From Candidatus Obscuribacterales bacterium (GTDB taxonomy: Bacteria; Cyanobacteriota; Vampirovibrionia; Obscuribacterales; Obscuribacteraceae): a stretch of DNA of 64,000 nt. The position numbers and the translations under genes are program-made. Within the stretch, counting starts at the first letter, position 1. The number at the start of each line of letters is the position of its first letter. The stretch spans positions 1-64,000 of the forward strand of contig JAIEQI010000075.1 of the NCBI GenBank assembly GCA_019747875.1, written 5' to 3'. Of this stretch, positions 59,001-62,092 are shown piece after piece. Under the pieces are notes generated by a model. That model ran no database searches and was not told the DNA's origin. It saw only the letters and a program-made list of their open reading frames with translations.

Positions 59001-61177
59001 TCGGTTCTTATGGTGGCATGGTTATACTAGATGGTGCAAATGGGATCCTTCTGTCCAACAACAATCCGGGAGAGGATTTGACCAATGGAAATCCGAGTGT
59101 TGCACCAACCAATACGCTTTTCTCAATAGCGCAACAAGCCCAGCCCGTCTCCGGTGCTGGCACGCCTAATCCAATTTTCAACAACATCCAGCTGAATACT
59201 AGCTCTTCGTCCACTACAAACGCATCTATGAATCTGTATTCGGGTGGAATGGTCGGTGTTTATGCAGGCGTGCCAACCGGACCTCGTCAAATGCAAATCA
59301 GCATGGGAAGTACAAACCGGCAAGTATCATATGCTCCGGGAGCGCCTCTGGTTTCTGTCGAAGAGCACCTCTTCAATATGGCGATGGCCAGAGATGTGTT
59401 TTCATATCTGACGATCGCAAACTCCACCGTTGGCGGAACTCCTACGCAAACAGGATTCAGCGCACCGGCAAATAGATTGGCAGGAGCTGGCGGCTCGCTG
59501 GTTATAGTTCTGTCGGAAGCGCTCAGCCAGAACAATCCTAAAGTCACCAATGGGATATCTCTAAACACCGATGGCGGAACTGTCATGATTGACCCGCCTC
59601 CGACGGGAGCCTTTGTAAACCTGGGAGGTGCGACAGAAATACGCTCAATCGCACCTAGACTTACCCCGGCTCCAAACGTCCAACCACCTGGTGGTACGGT
59701 AGTTAACGGGTTCATCGTCACCACGCAGACTCCAAACATTAACGTCAACTTCGTATCGGCCGGAGTCGGCACGGACTCGACAAGAACCGTTACGCTCAGC
59801 CTGAATCAAACAGCTCAAAGTATGTTGGGCGACAACATGCTGAAGAAGAAAGAAGGGCTCGAGAATAACGGTGCATACTACGTCGCAGGAGGCGCCTGCC
59901 AGCCTTTCTTCTTGGAAGACGATCAAGACACCATGCTGGTTGGTGAACAGGGCACAACGCTCTCGCCTGGAGACAAGCGCTCAATTACTCTGAACCAAGG
60001 TAAGGTTGTCGCAATGGTCGGCAAGCAGCCAGTTAAAGTCGAAACTGGATTCGGTAATGTTCAGATTGCCGGAAACAGCGCCGCCGTAATCCAACAAACC
60101 GCAGAGGGTGTGGTCCGCGTCGCGAACCTCTCTGGTCAAGCTACCACCGTTACCGTCACGCGCAACGGCAAGACGGAAACTTTAACCGCAAATGCAGGTG
60201 AGGAACTCTGCCTGGCAGACGAAGCGCTGTCTGAAGAAGAGCTCATCCCTGTCGACGGTGTAGATCGCGAGCCGATAGTCGGCTCTATCACCGTCCCTGG
60301 TATCAAGTTGGCTAAGAGCAAGTTTGACCAGAAGATGATGATCGAGAAGGAAAAACTACTCGTCTGTAATGCCGGTAGCTTCTACGCCGCCAAGAATAAG
60401 ATTAACAACCTGAAGAAGGAGATTAATCAGAACGCAAAACCGTTGCGTCCTAGCGGAACAGCTCCTTCTGCCGCACCGAAGCCTTTACAGAAGAGCATGA
60501 TTCTGGAGCTGCCCAGCAACTCATTGGCCAAGAAGGAAAGCGACAATGTCGTAATGACGCCGATTTCCTTCCAAGAGTCCACAGGTTCATCGGGCTCCGT
60601 TCGCACCTTCTCCACGCATTCGGCGCTGGTCAAACATAACGGAAAGGCAATGATCAGCTTCGAGCATCCAACAATCATGCAACTGACGAAGGGTGAAACT
60701 CTAGTTAGTGCAGACAAGCTAACGATGATCAAGACTCCACATTCCATGATCACAATCAACCCCGGCACGATTGCTTTCATCAGTGTTGTCGATGGCGTCA
60801 CCAAGGTGCGCAACCTCTGGGAAACCGGAACGGGAACCATCCGCCAGAGCGTCAACGGCAAGTTCGTCGACATATGCGCCGGTCAAGAATCCATTCTTGG
60901 TAATAATGAGTCGATCGTCAACAAGGCTCTGAACAAGGATCAAGTTGGTCGCCGCAGAATGCGTAGCATCGAGGTGCCTGGAGGAATGCGAATGGCGCGA
61001 GCAGAGGTTTCGCTGGTTACTGTGATGCAAAACGTCAACTTCATCGCAGACCTCGTCAACAGCAATAATGCAACTGACAAAGCGCTGGTCGCAAAGATGG
61101 TCAAGATGGCTGCCGTTTGCCAACAAGCCACAGCCAAACACGGCCAATACCAAACATCAGCCCCACCGCTACGCTAA
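35078..61177 (+). CDS. Giant gene B: exported haemagglutinin-like beta-helix protein, paralogue of gene A (about 8,699 aa)
   Basis: A continuous frame of about 8,699 residues. The signal peptide (1-32, AYA before Gln33) and following linker are nearly identical to gene A, as is the N-terminal region (VGGQLNEHGLVTGGSYMDIT, TPAQNAALWQSLNVNLGGQR, GLLSGYMPT). The body is the same kind of Gly/Asn/Thr/Ser-rich strand repeat, with recurring 'L--ITA-TL-IGD---TG' motifs common in haemagglutinin-like proteins. The last about 2,000 residues run collinear with gene A, and residues 8267-8699 are the shared dual FecR-like module. Like A it shows no barrel, sorting signal or membrane helix at the end. It is probably a secreted or surface fibre. 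The stop is 67 bp before the convergent toxin gene, and no clear terminator hairpin with a T-run is visible between them. Confidence 0.9.
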   Translation: MKTNSSTKRAVCALTAFSVFLGANLLPLSAYAQGTPDTSGHSELNPTSSTTPSGSSSSNANSNNLDFASTAATVSAKNAGTIMVGGQLNEHGLVTGGSYMDITQGMLLTPAQNAALWQSLNVNLGGQRILVDVTGAAAGGVANINASWANNISNLVIPQGLQVNTIGFNTNNPLNVAGASNILGSVYALQNTAGMTAALNFGNNLNIGVGGLLSGYMPTTGLFGNMNLFASNGMNLSVLGNLTNSGTITTPGNLNINVGGTLSNITSLASSPATFAAQNINILSGSGNIFNSGIMRAMDTLNLSTTNPNTNLMIDTTSGVMEALNSINIRDSAYAGSAHVNIAGGDWLSQTLNVDTGYGNITVDAQKITGTVNMTSAWAHVTAQTDNLTLGRLTFRDDPLIYNGSGSINLTQTITSGGGDLAIIARDNISTSFSGSTNTIDTGGGDLWLIAGAKLSTLAGTSPTPPNFDNADKDNSNFTITIQGASANGGYIDLQSNADGDINLNGTGNLTMIAYNGAGAFSGSIAVQGDALINANNVLVVAGATTPGGIFLDAITASGNVQIYAAQPTSSNVSLTQSAGGTVITQAGSFLPASLVAPTGTPSSLGFAGLLPSANITSGSVTVGLSSGRNINANGNVVIQAGGNINTRAIDAGGGNNIFVVSENGSITATNGGWSANGTTGGNILAQVVNPGAGRNIYINTTPGTGSAALSATGSNGNGGVIQILSGDEIRIGSTTANSGDINATGDGAVGNGGKLYLDSYSSSTFTIGTATGNQYIASETDLRATDNNNATGDGGTFSLTVRGRAGSNGGITWGTLADINISAATGTNGRGSGGNLILDANDTNGGVYGIITLPGGGQSISANAVGKTGTGAHNGGNIFLRGLDIASNNSTQLSAKGADTGNGGKVEVIMVNQIDVNVGNGNIRTVATSGANGGNGGEVSLTSMSGNVVVNGGSANEQIVVGPLGANGNGGTIKLSGVNIQVDANGLDATGNGTGAGGRIDLTYASANQLQIGAAGAGVNKIVGTVSAAPGTGAGGTINVSNTTNGINLDLRNTLTSGTTGVLNFSAGNNALAVSSSGGTGVLVGQVDANAKSVNIAPNGVALINLRNVTSTGGSIAVTTAAGAAGDISVTGAVSSSGGDITLTSDDIAITGSINAGAGSNNVVLRPNANNTIGVNGGAGTYNVSNAELQLITANTLSIGDTARTGNLAYAGAFDVSGRYNLNLVTGGTSTMNAGSSLAVGGKSVLIQGNNGVTVRDITGTTGSFTANGGAISTNNDINFSGAGSTITLDSSVGSAGAISQTGGTTYTAAAVSLKSKTNDIGSAGTPIQTSTNNLTLNTVTSGNAFVNNNKALTLQAGTVNGTININNSNAVNVAGVVTGTAGVGINVSTADAITVGAAGQLKTNAGNTITLTAADVTLNNAATSLDAGATGLVKLIPNAAGIDMSINGSGAGTFTVSGSDLARINTGTLQVGDSSATVTGRIDLAGFASNYNLLFQNSAASAGAFSNNSGTLALGGKTLTIAVGGAINTGAISGAATTVSMTGSSINVNGAVNLSGASSATLNAVGPAATDSITGNSTITSATLLLTSSNGTIGTSGSRLNTAASTSLAAGAVNGDIYISNTGALAGFNANAGGVMDLSNTAGVTLNGSVRGAGGVNINANGALALGTNTITNGGTTNNIQLYANDLSTAAGAKITAGTAKVTLGTSNAATAISFNGGAAGLTIDSADIATITAGSLEIGKSGNTGTITVGGNFNASNSGFGASGFNVSFLQSGNFDQNSKTITLGNKSLTVNVTGTANMDTITGTNSPISISGGSVNLRNNITAGTNNVDITSTSGAINQTASKTITGTTIRMDAATGITSGGTAVNTIAANLDLKSSAGNITVQNAGNVTLINNATATGGTFDLSTSSAANGNIAVNTDVFGSTGVTLSSGGTTNGTLTINASKTVSVGSNGSTIALVGRDLDLQGAVSDGGKSGVTVQAMQNANGINIGFGTAAGSPYSISTAELGRITATTLQIGDATKNGDVNFNSAGYTVPVSGAGAYNIAVRGGGASTFNGLLNMDSHNLDVNVTGAVALNGVVTGTTGNLSFTSGGSSISVAGTISGTANTVTLDSSTGTTITQGAGGNISAPNVVIKAGTGFLQTSGASAITASTALALSSKTGDIVNSASATSRVLIDTPSLTVEKDSGTAYISDSQGVALQTSNLNSGSLVLDAAGTINAKGNVTANGGLNITATAAGDILSAAGGKFISTGTATFQTTDGHIGDLAGNSRLNTQVGSLSATANGTARNVFISQTGAVSLISPSSATGTFDLTVAGGDLSVNTGAGITATGGDLKLATTTANDIVLGAGVGTLSSTNGDVVLGTGAGKNILTNGNALSISAGRNVTISNATINSTGAGNGGDVTVQAGKTDASGSVNIAAITSSGTLAGNAGKIQVSLFDANATGSISTGALTANAGTGQSGQISVSANSSGQVTTGALSSKATIVTGTSNNISVVNNGNATSNGGIKVSGSISTSQFAGTPGTILLDASGTTNSGAVDLSGITAAGISTLPTGLGPANGSNITIKGASLVTPAGGSLNIIADGVGVGGTGGTVTIQTSNAGSDIVLGSSNGAVNITNTKGTVDITAGGSIQNAAAGTTTASVIKLTATTGSIGNTTTVQTSTNDLTLSAANGSAAVVNTLSSTGDLNLKVTGLNSNLSVQNVANGVAVNSNLQLGSDISSASGNGTISLSVAGTGTGSITNPGAAFSLNSNNTGSVVLSTKNGSIGTAAAQIKTSTANLSAAASTAAGAGTVFVVEADNVNLNGTNSAGGQYNLHNTIGDITISGNITADTSSGNNNLVISADAANSKILVASNATLKSTAGSVNLSAGTAGNAGVLATNGNNLTINAKTGVDIDMHGGAISTATTAGKGGSLDITLTNAPAAGASINLRGASIDARGGTGAGDDAGSVTLDASASSTGFITNVGSIDTSSQGSGAAANAGSITLKSGASVAAGSTGISVGAITANAAGTSGAGGTTKITGGGIMSVGGTIQTKGAGSGLGGALTLGDASTSDVRVNGGINTSSSTGTGGAIAVNYNNGAANQFTIGNNTGANSYIAGNISSNATGAGGVAGSILFQNNASADMIVTLDNTVGGDISAQGNTALSSVSFLPTTGKNVTVSGPTLITGLISSNVAGNRPKDFTVDLNRTGSAAALTMGNVTATGNISLTANGHAGSAVGVGAGTTVTTNAAGAGISIDSYNINNSGTINGTGAGTTIQLQNSVANLLTFGGNGSGVFGSAGNDTISFSVGSGGNGSIIFNSSNNFLSAPGAVVFTVGSATFGAGTSQTFGNGNAVTFQPNATNNLTITNNSAAANVLNTSGTVTFASNGAGTSVNLGGSNAISTAGDLVVTATAGGINVNTQLNSGGAITFNANNAGDLNINAGSNVTAGSTVTMHVNGGTLTNNATVKASAGTADDILIDSTGALTLAGTGTLNANGGSVRIAPSSGILNLSSGVNQTVSNGALNITPNANLQIVGPGTGNTATLSASGGTNINPGGKTVTFNGGGTINFNGGALDVSTGNNKSLTIDGTAIATNGSNTITFNVGAGGTFAMANTASASTNNGNLTVNADKIDFDNGKLTAGGSKTVTIAPVSAGTAMKVGSTGGNFDISSTELANVTAGTLVIGNTSNSGDMTISAAIDSSTFNTLQLQSAGKYTQSGVADITLANNTVDITAVGNVTIGANINATTAGQGTVNVSSLSGDIVATGNLGGSSKNANTVSLSVSAGKSIGTAPGNAANINASNLTVNGGNNSNVYANNIGTGLLTVTNNNGGTWNDYYVSTAGAITLANNVSANNVGITVGSGTTLTASGITATNNLNLQSVGAGGTVRIATGSTVQSGNITLDANNVDLQGTAKLTNATGTLLITNSTGTGVLNLSGSGAGARAIDLGATTASATVSGSTVNLTGTINMVSSGKITYQAPTINTNNYVQNWTNGTGSVVVTSPTGSSLAINNTGSSTFQYSGAAGTLAVQPATNQALSVSSAGGAATLNLNGVNGANSAVAINTSGGANININSAAGNNTIQSNNAVDVNMTGGGTIGATEAGATAQIKSTGGAITLTAVGSGNIALATPLTWNATGGLVWDTDATAGGALTVSSNQTTTGSALTIRSANVNVNGATVSNNQAGNAITVDSTGVAAPLTFNGTGGGVLSTPAGNILVQSKAGQGITVSGALAVNPIANGSASFNTDSLLTISNTLSSTTNGVNINLTSGSVNLNGGSISTPAASGHVLMTAADNSKAMSINGSATYNIANSDLSSITALDLTIGSTSQSGSLTVAGAVNAANTNLVLKNGSGGIVLNAAVNNSGHTLTVQTSSGNVTGAGLMTANSLIFNTTSGQFGTVGSPLNTRVANFQTLGTPGADVSITNTGAGALNIATSSASSNFRVFNDDSISTSGSITAPNITLATTANNGNIQTDQLVASSSINLNTHGAGAVTATNIQSGDITIDTQNLTVSGGNAIVSNVNGKTILLQRTGGTINIDGTGSVRFNGAGKSGSIIVGAAGAGSSVSFAQGSNTTFSADGSGAGAGSVTIRSGAGAADSVSFQDNGGASGATVTIGSGGSLTLTTPNLVFGNNAQLSTSAAATALNLNTSKVIFGTGTSPAIIAATVQSAGGAISLGSSSGVSTAINGSNVPAITSAQLNLLGGSGTIVGNAANASSIGSGTVLNVNRSLTVNASTLNNSGTIQNVATADDITINTAALNNTGTIQSSNASSDITVQSGGALTVTGGGTSVIAAGGKLDINAATNLNINSSNTFGGNTVNLTGGSAVAIGGAAQTISKGALTITTPSLKMQNGSAINASATNQTFTITSATGDLNIDVNSGTATLTAANDPAAFFLISPTQANKNITITSTAGGGTLALAGGATPTAVNPTLDANGTGSITIGTATKAANFQAANGMIINGSSGNLTVNAGSSLKTTAGTLRANWNGGKIDNSGTISSSGALILSSNNALTVNNNAGASIDAGSALTVSAGNAGLSMTNNALVKSGTSNILLSSSGDTTVTNTGNISTGTGNGQSLTIGSTGGSSLVTLNNNGGSITAEGALAIQNLAGGNVALSNSGAAALTSNLSTISVNSSNGSTNVSGGSTYTAAAGQSVNFTGKTLTFDGSTQTVANGAAVNLTAKTINFNNGTISGIGGSGSVITVGNSAGNLTINVNGGQTLNTAGASGKFVFNPAADLIIGAGSTGTLAMSGGAATFNTNADFTQANAGVTIQNDASITFGVAGTPSNGTFTNAGTIKTTGAGGDITLNWQGNVASTNIASAGQFTLQGFKGTLTNNGTLTSAGALAVNGDNWTINNVAAGGNIQSTGSTVTFTNTGASLATVNSSKNIQANGALLITSSNVNGDLTIASNGTYTSDNGSISFNGGRNLNFTGSTTSNAKTTSNWSGGTSINITAATETISGGDLVVTTPTLNLNAGVIQATSGAHNFSFSDGAVAANFEINSTGNANVINANGGSLSITDGNAGNVRFTGAGAGAALALNNFNPAVTPQISATGAGSVLVGPVPGNAVTVTANGALNVQVATGSINVAAGSTLKTSSGGMTLVANGGSISNSGSIDSAGTLNAQSNLGLTVSNSGAMKSAGTMQITANNALSVTNSGTGTISSAGASSDLLIQTTGNALLTVNNTSSAANGIQAGRTLLINAPNATAANGVSLTGSGSYVAAGSINADAAAGTLSMGANTWNSGSGVNWTGRTINFTAATNQMTSSQNLNMTTNTVNLNGSTINYSGINNGKISLQAQIAADLTINGGAQTSTWNAGNGAPVGVSITGANNKSVLFIGGGTLDARGGVEETISTTGTGNVSYGMSVSSNRILNTSVANGSITVNAGSTLSTTSAGDNIILSATNGVINQNGTINSASDLTFSNNGSGSALQINFGNASNTVASNNISFATSGGAGANLTINHAGGLATINAGGAGGTNIQSSGSLAFTAGAAGTLQINGSPVTLTSNSGTATDVGAGFTLASANAQTWNVNGSGALTVSGKISSGAGLTLRNNAGGEFTTTVNASGNLTSTGVMDITGTNSVTANISGSLNSGNDIFIRATGGTGDVNLNLNGGSITQTAVGSFTVSSANGNVNVAGASGTITNNTSGANFINFIASKGDINYSGNRTFNLDVNDTINFTTGTAAGRKIFFNSGITTVNADSLINITSPIVEFGAVGYTLNASGSAGTNNSIINIKSPTLGSTSDLLIIGHKATAGTFTAGNGSGQINISTGDTNSNINFRNLEATPPNFVINLDGGPVTITTTGSGVTTIEPFTTVSSDNAITVNGAFINQGTLSQGLAFNFTGDVLRLDAGASIIAGTVSIRDAGNGLIIAGPGTGDPTTAFSGIFAKTGNLDIISNSNGSNGNAITFQSIDPNVKPITISSNPTFINLGTRAPGGSVNITSNATGGIMFGPAGSGTVTVMVYDDLVGPGHPQPVDLNITANGQTVTNNNALIYASGSVIMRMNDGTLTNNSSIIANVDGAALQPYGASPTLQAFIASPASPGAHVAVLSNGDLTVNGTNSVLSVLGNSAFDNIQIKAGNGGGDVLNINTSQTLTPGSGGAVQIAGNTVNLAAGVALDSLGQTANYSVNATNFNMGANSSMKSAGTLNVTSGDVQMNAGATAEFGGAIAVTTNAFHLAANTSLKTAASTGYGITVAAPGTGDLLVDLQGNDTLLQTNGANVLINNANNGNNIIVQGGAGTKLEAATGGGKLQMSVNDGRLHNSTSIVTDKAMFVHGNANAGSGAARDITFSNSGFLFAGDGNTVTITGNTVTLAGGKTLTLQDGTVAAGPTNTSDLSVKANTLQLGAGSTLNVTGTTANFAGNSGPSIDIQMQGGGSRDITVASGGTYTFAPGNTSFSGNGALNLKNGDVLASAGSGQAITVGANVNLNVDKAIDLTVNSGTFTNSGAVSSQGLSITAASSTLTNNGSIDAGSKAINIAANNSSLNLGAGASLTTKDANIDVTSNGTMSINNSGSITITGITGGNLNVASKGGMTLTNNATGVISSSNGSFDVNAGTTLNLTNAGDMNTSTGDMKIQSTGAMTADNSGTIKTSGAKLEISTNKSGNLTLLGNGSMQSASSIDISVDDALSLPGARVLNVGLGGQNFVTGTATVTANTIAFVNGGELNFNVANPLTVNTENINVDGSGAIKTGTISTAASASAQNINFVSSNSAGAHFNVTGTNGGTDFIVNTSGGNGLVTINPDQAGAPHDMAGGILIGNNVALTTNSDLIATSKTIDITNGAITNGGTKTITLRPDDTVSTVTIGGVSGAGYELTSQELGNITSKTVNIGSNSAASTANMNVQDADVSGGAGSATGKFNLNLTANNGISQVGAASTMKADDLTLVSKGAITFTAGNGLDTGILRFETPSSVNVENKAANMTLMDVGSTGISKVGTSLTITNTGAGSNLTMDSSSVIDFTGATASFTTTGANGLGAFVPGTTNDPLVFTSSGGASTLNLSINGGATVSNAVNIQSNFGMTTQTNIISNDNVALHTTNLVNNNTVRAGNANTLQIDNTNARGGFLGNVAITGNNGILDGGNVIFNSNAGSDFSVTQSLVAGNGHVVSGNVGRDFSLLLTNTGSSQTSIRFGDASSQLQAGRNMTLEFNSAGVGGSFTVDLDNTLKSSGQMSITSNNADLLLPYNASGRTAVDAGNGNALIMTSNKGAVIADFESAVGTMRGAALGSNATGHTDWSVTVRANDVGGAPAAVFGGGGVNAANAGIRSEFGSINLFAKDPTSKNDLTSGSGAIGRGGSLLLVDDSFVKAFRDITIAARQTITMGNVQSYDQDADPSSAGGATAANPITPNAGGSQGVRLEAGAFDPSFTDAPTDLRDPSGMITSLLNNQIPYDKIASIGKIIIDNRNPDNPGQQLPGTSQGGTNADAGAWELFGSTSRNILFGSNVSVIGVGGSATPNTPLTNNLVTNPNQVNFGGGVQLTSANTIGAGTGLTVGSYGGMVILDGANGILLSNNNPGEDLTNGNPSVAPTNTLFSIAQQAQPVSGAGTPNPIFNNIQLNTSSSSTTNASMNLYSGGMVGVYAGVPTGPRQMQISMGSTNRQVSYAPGAPLVSVEEHLFNMAMARDVFSYLTIANSTVGGTPTQTGFSAPANRLAGAGGSLVIVLSEALSQNNPKVTNGISLNTDGGTVMIDPPPTGAFVNLGGATEIRSIAPRLTPAPNVQPPGGTVVNGFIVTTQTPNINVNFVSAGVGTDSTRTVTLSLNQTAQSMLGDNMLKKKEGLENNGAYYVAGGACQPFFLEDDQDTMLVGEQGTTLSPGDKRSITLNQGKVVAMVGKQPVKVETGFGNVQIAGNSAAVIQQTAEGVVRVANLSGQATTVTVTRNGKTETLTANAGEELCLADEALSEEELIPVDGVDREPIVGSITVPGIKLAKSKFDQKMMIEKEKLLVCNAGSFYAAKNKINNLKKEINQNAKPLRPSGTAPSAAPKPLQKSMILELPSNSLAKKESDNVVMTPISFQESTGSSGSVRTFSTHSALVKHNGKAMISFEHPTIMQLTKGETLVSADKLTMIKTPHSMITINPGTIAFISVVDGVTKVRNLWETGTGTIRQSVNGKFVDICAGQESILGNNESIVNKALNKDQVGRRRMRSIEVPGGMRMARAEVSLVTVMQNVNFIADLVNSNNATDKALVAKMVKMAAVCQQATAKHGQYQTSAPPLR
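38400..41760 (+). repeat. Tandem array of four 0.82-kb units inside gene B
   Basis: The marker 'L--I-A-TL-IGD' appears as NAELQLITANTLSIGD (about 38637), GSDLARINTGTLQVGD (39456), SADIATITAGSLEIGK (40258) and TAELGRITATTLQIGD (41096), with spacings of 819, 802 and 838 bp (267-279 residues). Each is followed in the same order by a 'K-L-V-V-G' strand, a 'GTTG' segment and an 'NTGAL'-like strand. Diverged copies of the marker recur near 46045 and 47960. Array edges are approximate. Confidence 0.75.
59876..61177 (+). other. Conserved C-terminal module of gene B: two FecR-like segments
   Basis: Residues 8267-8699, beginning YYVAGGACQPFFLEDDQD. The FecR-like stretches are near 59928-60225 and 60622-60903. 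Protein identity with gene A is clearly higher than nucleotide identity over the parts I aligned by eye, so most differences are synonymous, which points to purifying selection. The Pro/Ala joint is shorter than in gene A. All five cysteines are kept. Confidence 0.7.
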
Positions 61178-61244
61178 TCTAGCCAAAAGGATTGTTGGAA
61201 GCTTCTAACGAAGAAAGAGCCCAACCTCATGAATTCCGAAAGTA

Positions 61245-61664
61245 CTAGATCGCAAATACTCGCACGTGTCCGGATTCTGCATAATCGATTATGCGCTTAT
61301 CTCTAGTTACGAGGGTGGCATCCGCCACTCGCGCAGTGGCGACGATCATGCAATCTGCAGGATCGTTATGAAATCCGGGTGGCAAGTTTGCTGCTTCCAT
61401 CGCAATTCTTTCATCGAGTGGCGAGAGCGTAAAGCGCGGACGGCTGAGCGCTTCGTGCACCCAATCCGCTAATGGTTTTGCTAAGTGGAGACGGCTCCGC
61501 TTTGATAATAAAGCGATTTCCCAAACACATATCGCCGGTACAAGCACAGGATGGCTCGCAAACTTTGCCTCAAGGTAGTTGCGAGAAGAAGCTTTGATCT
61601 CAGCATCACCGCTGACATACCAAATCCAAGCATGTGTATCGAGAACAAAAGCTGATTCAGCCAT
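61245..61664 (-). CDS. vapC: PIN-domain toxin, VapC family
   Basis: A 139-residue PIN-domain ribonuclease, the toxin of a type II toxin-antitoxin pair; relatives cleave tRNA or rRNA with Mg2+. The acidic site is intact: Asp9 in VLDTHAWIW, Glu49 in VWEIALL, Asp101/Asp104 in HNDPADCMIVATA and Asp122 in LVTRDKRI. The frame extends upstream to 61703, but ATG 61664 is preferred because PIN proteins start just before the first Asp, and because it overlaps the antitoxin stop by 8 nt (ATGGCTGA), a typical coupled arrangement. It is convergent with giant gene B, 67 bp away. Confidence 0.9.
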   Translation of the reverse strand: MAESAFVLDTHAWIWYVSGDAEIKASSRNYLEAKFASHPVLVPAICVWEIALLSKRSRLHLAKPLADWVHEALSRPRFTLSPLDERIAMEAANLPPGFHNDPADCMIVATARVADATLVTRDKRIIDYAESGHVRVFAI

Positions 61665-61893
61665 TTGCCTCCCATTGCACATCGAGCGGCTCGACAATGT
61701 CACCCAAAATTCGGACGGAACCTTTCATGCAGCCAAAGCCGTCAATCGCTTCCTCGTCTAGCGGAACCAGCTTGGCGATTGGCTTACCTCTTTTAGTTAT
61801 GATGATAGGAGTCTTGCTTTTACTCACCTGCTCCATAAGCTGCAGACATTTGGATTTGAACTCTCCAGCCGGTATTTCCCTAGCTTTAGCCAT
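61657..61893 (-). CDS. Phd/YefM-family antitoxin
   Basis: A 78-residue antitoxin that should bind and block the PIN toxin encoded immediately downstream, and repress the shared promoter. The N-terminal DNA-binding part has the family pattern IPAGEFKSKCLQLMEQV then PIIITKRGKPIAKLVPL (residues about 7-45). The C-terminal tail GSVRILGDIVEPLDVQWEA is the usual toxin-wrapping region. GGTGAG lies a few nt before the ATG. The gene order (antitoxin first, stop overlapping the toxin start) is standard. Confidence 0.9.
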   Translation of the reverse strand: MAKAREIPAGEFKSKCLQLMEQVSKSKTPIIITKRGKPIAKLVPLDEEAIDGFGCMKGSVRILGDIVEPLDVQWEANG

Positions 61894-61903
61894 AGCATCT
61901 CAC

Positions 61904-61931
61904 CATAGTCGTGGCACATAGTCATATTCTA
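61904..61931 (-). promoter_or_regulatory. Candidate promoter and operator of the toxin-antitoxin operon
   Basis: On the minus strand an extended -10 (TGC then TAGAAT, hexamer at 61926-61931) precedes the antitoxin by about 33 bp; no good -35 is seen. Two direct repeats GACTATG (61904-61910 and 61917-61923, 13 bp apart) cover the expected transcription start, where an autoregulating antitoxin could bind. Confidence 0.4.
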
Positions 61932-62032
61932 GCATAAAATCCCGCCGAGCAGCTTGCCACTTCAGTCTTCGGTGTTTTGGACTAGAATGGCTATCTTGCT
62001 TACTTTGATCGACACCGATCGCGTTCTGGCGC

Positions 62033-62059
62033 ACGTTAACGTATGCCAGATGGTATGAT
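62033..62059 (+). promoter_or_regulatory. Candidate -10 box and palindrome before the methyltransferase
   Basis: TGG followed by TATGAT (62054-62059) resembles an extended -10, about 34 bp before ATG 62093. Just upstream is the perfect palindrome ACGTTAACGT (62033-62042), in an operator-like position. No -35 is evident. Confidence 0.35.
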
Positions 62060-62092
62060 GACGTGTTCTACGCTATCTGTAATTGAGTGGTT

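Noticed and set aside
62033-62042. Palindrome ACGTTAACGT taken as proof of a shared regulon with the giant genes
   Set aside because: Only a short core is shared; without a genome-wide motif search this cannot be separated from chance, so it is kept only as a weak regulatory candidate.
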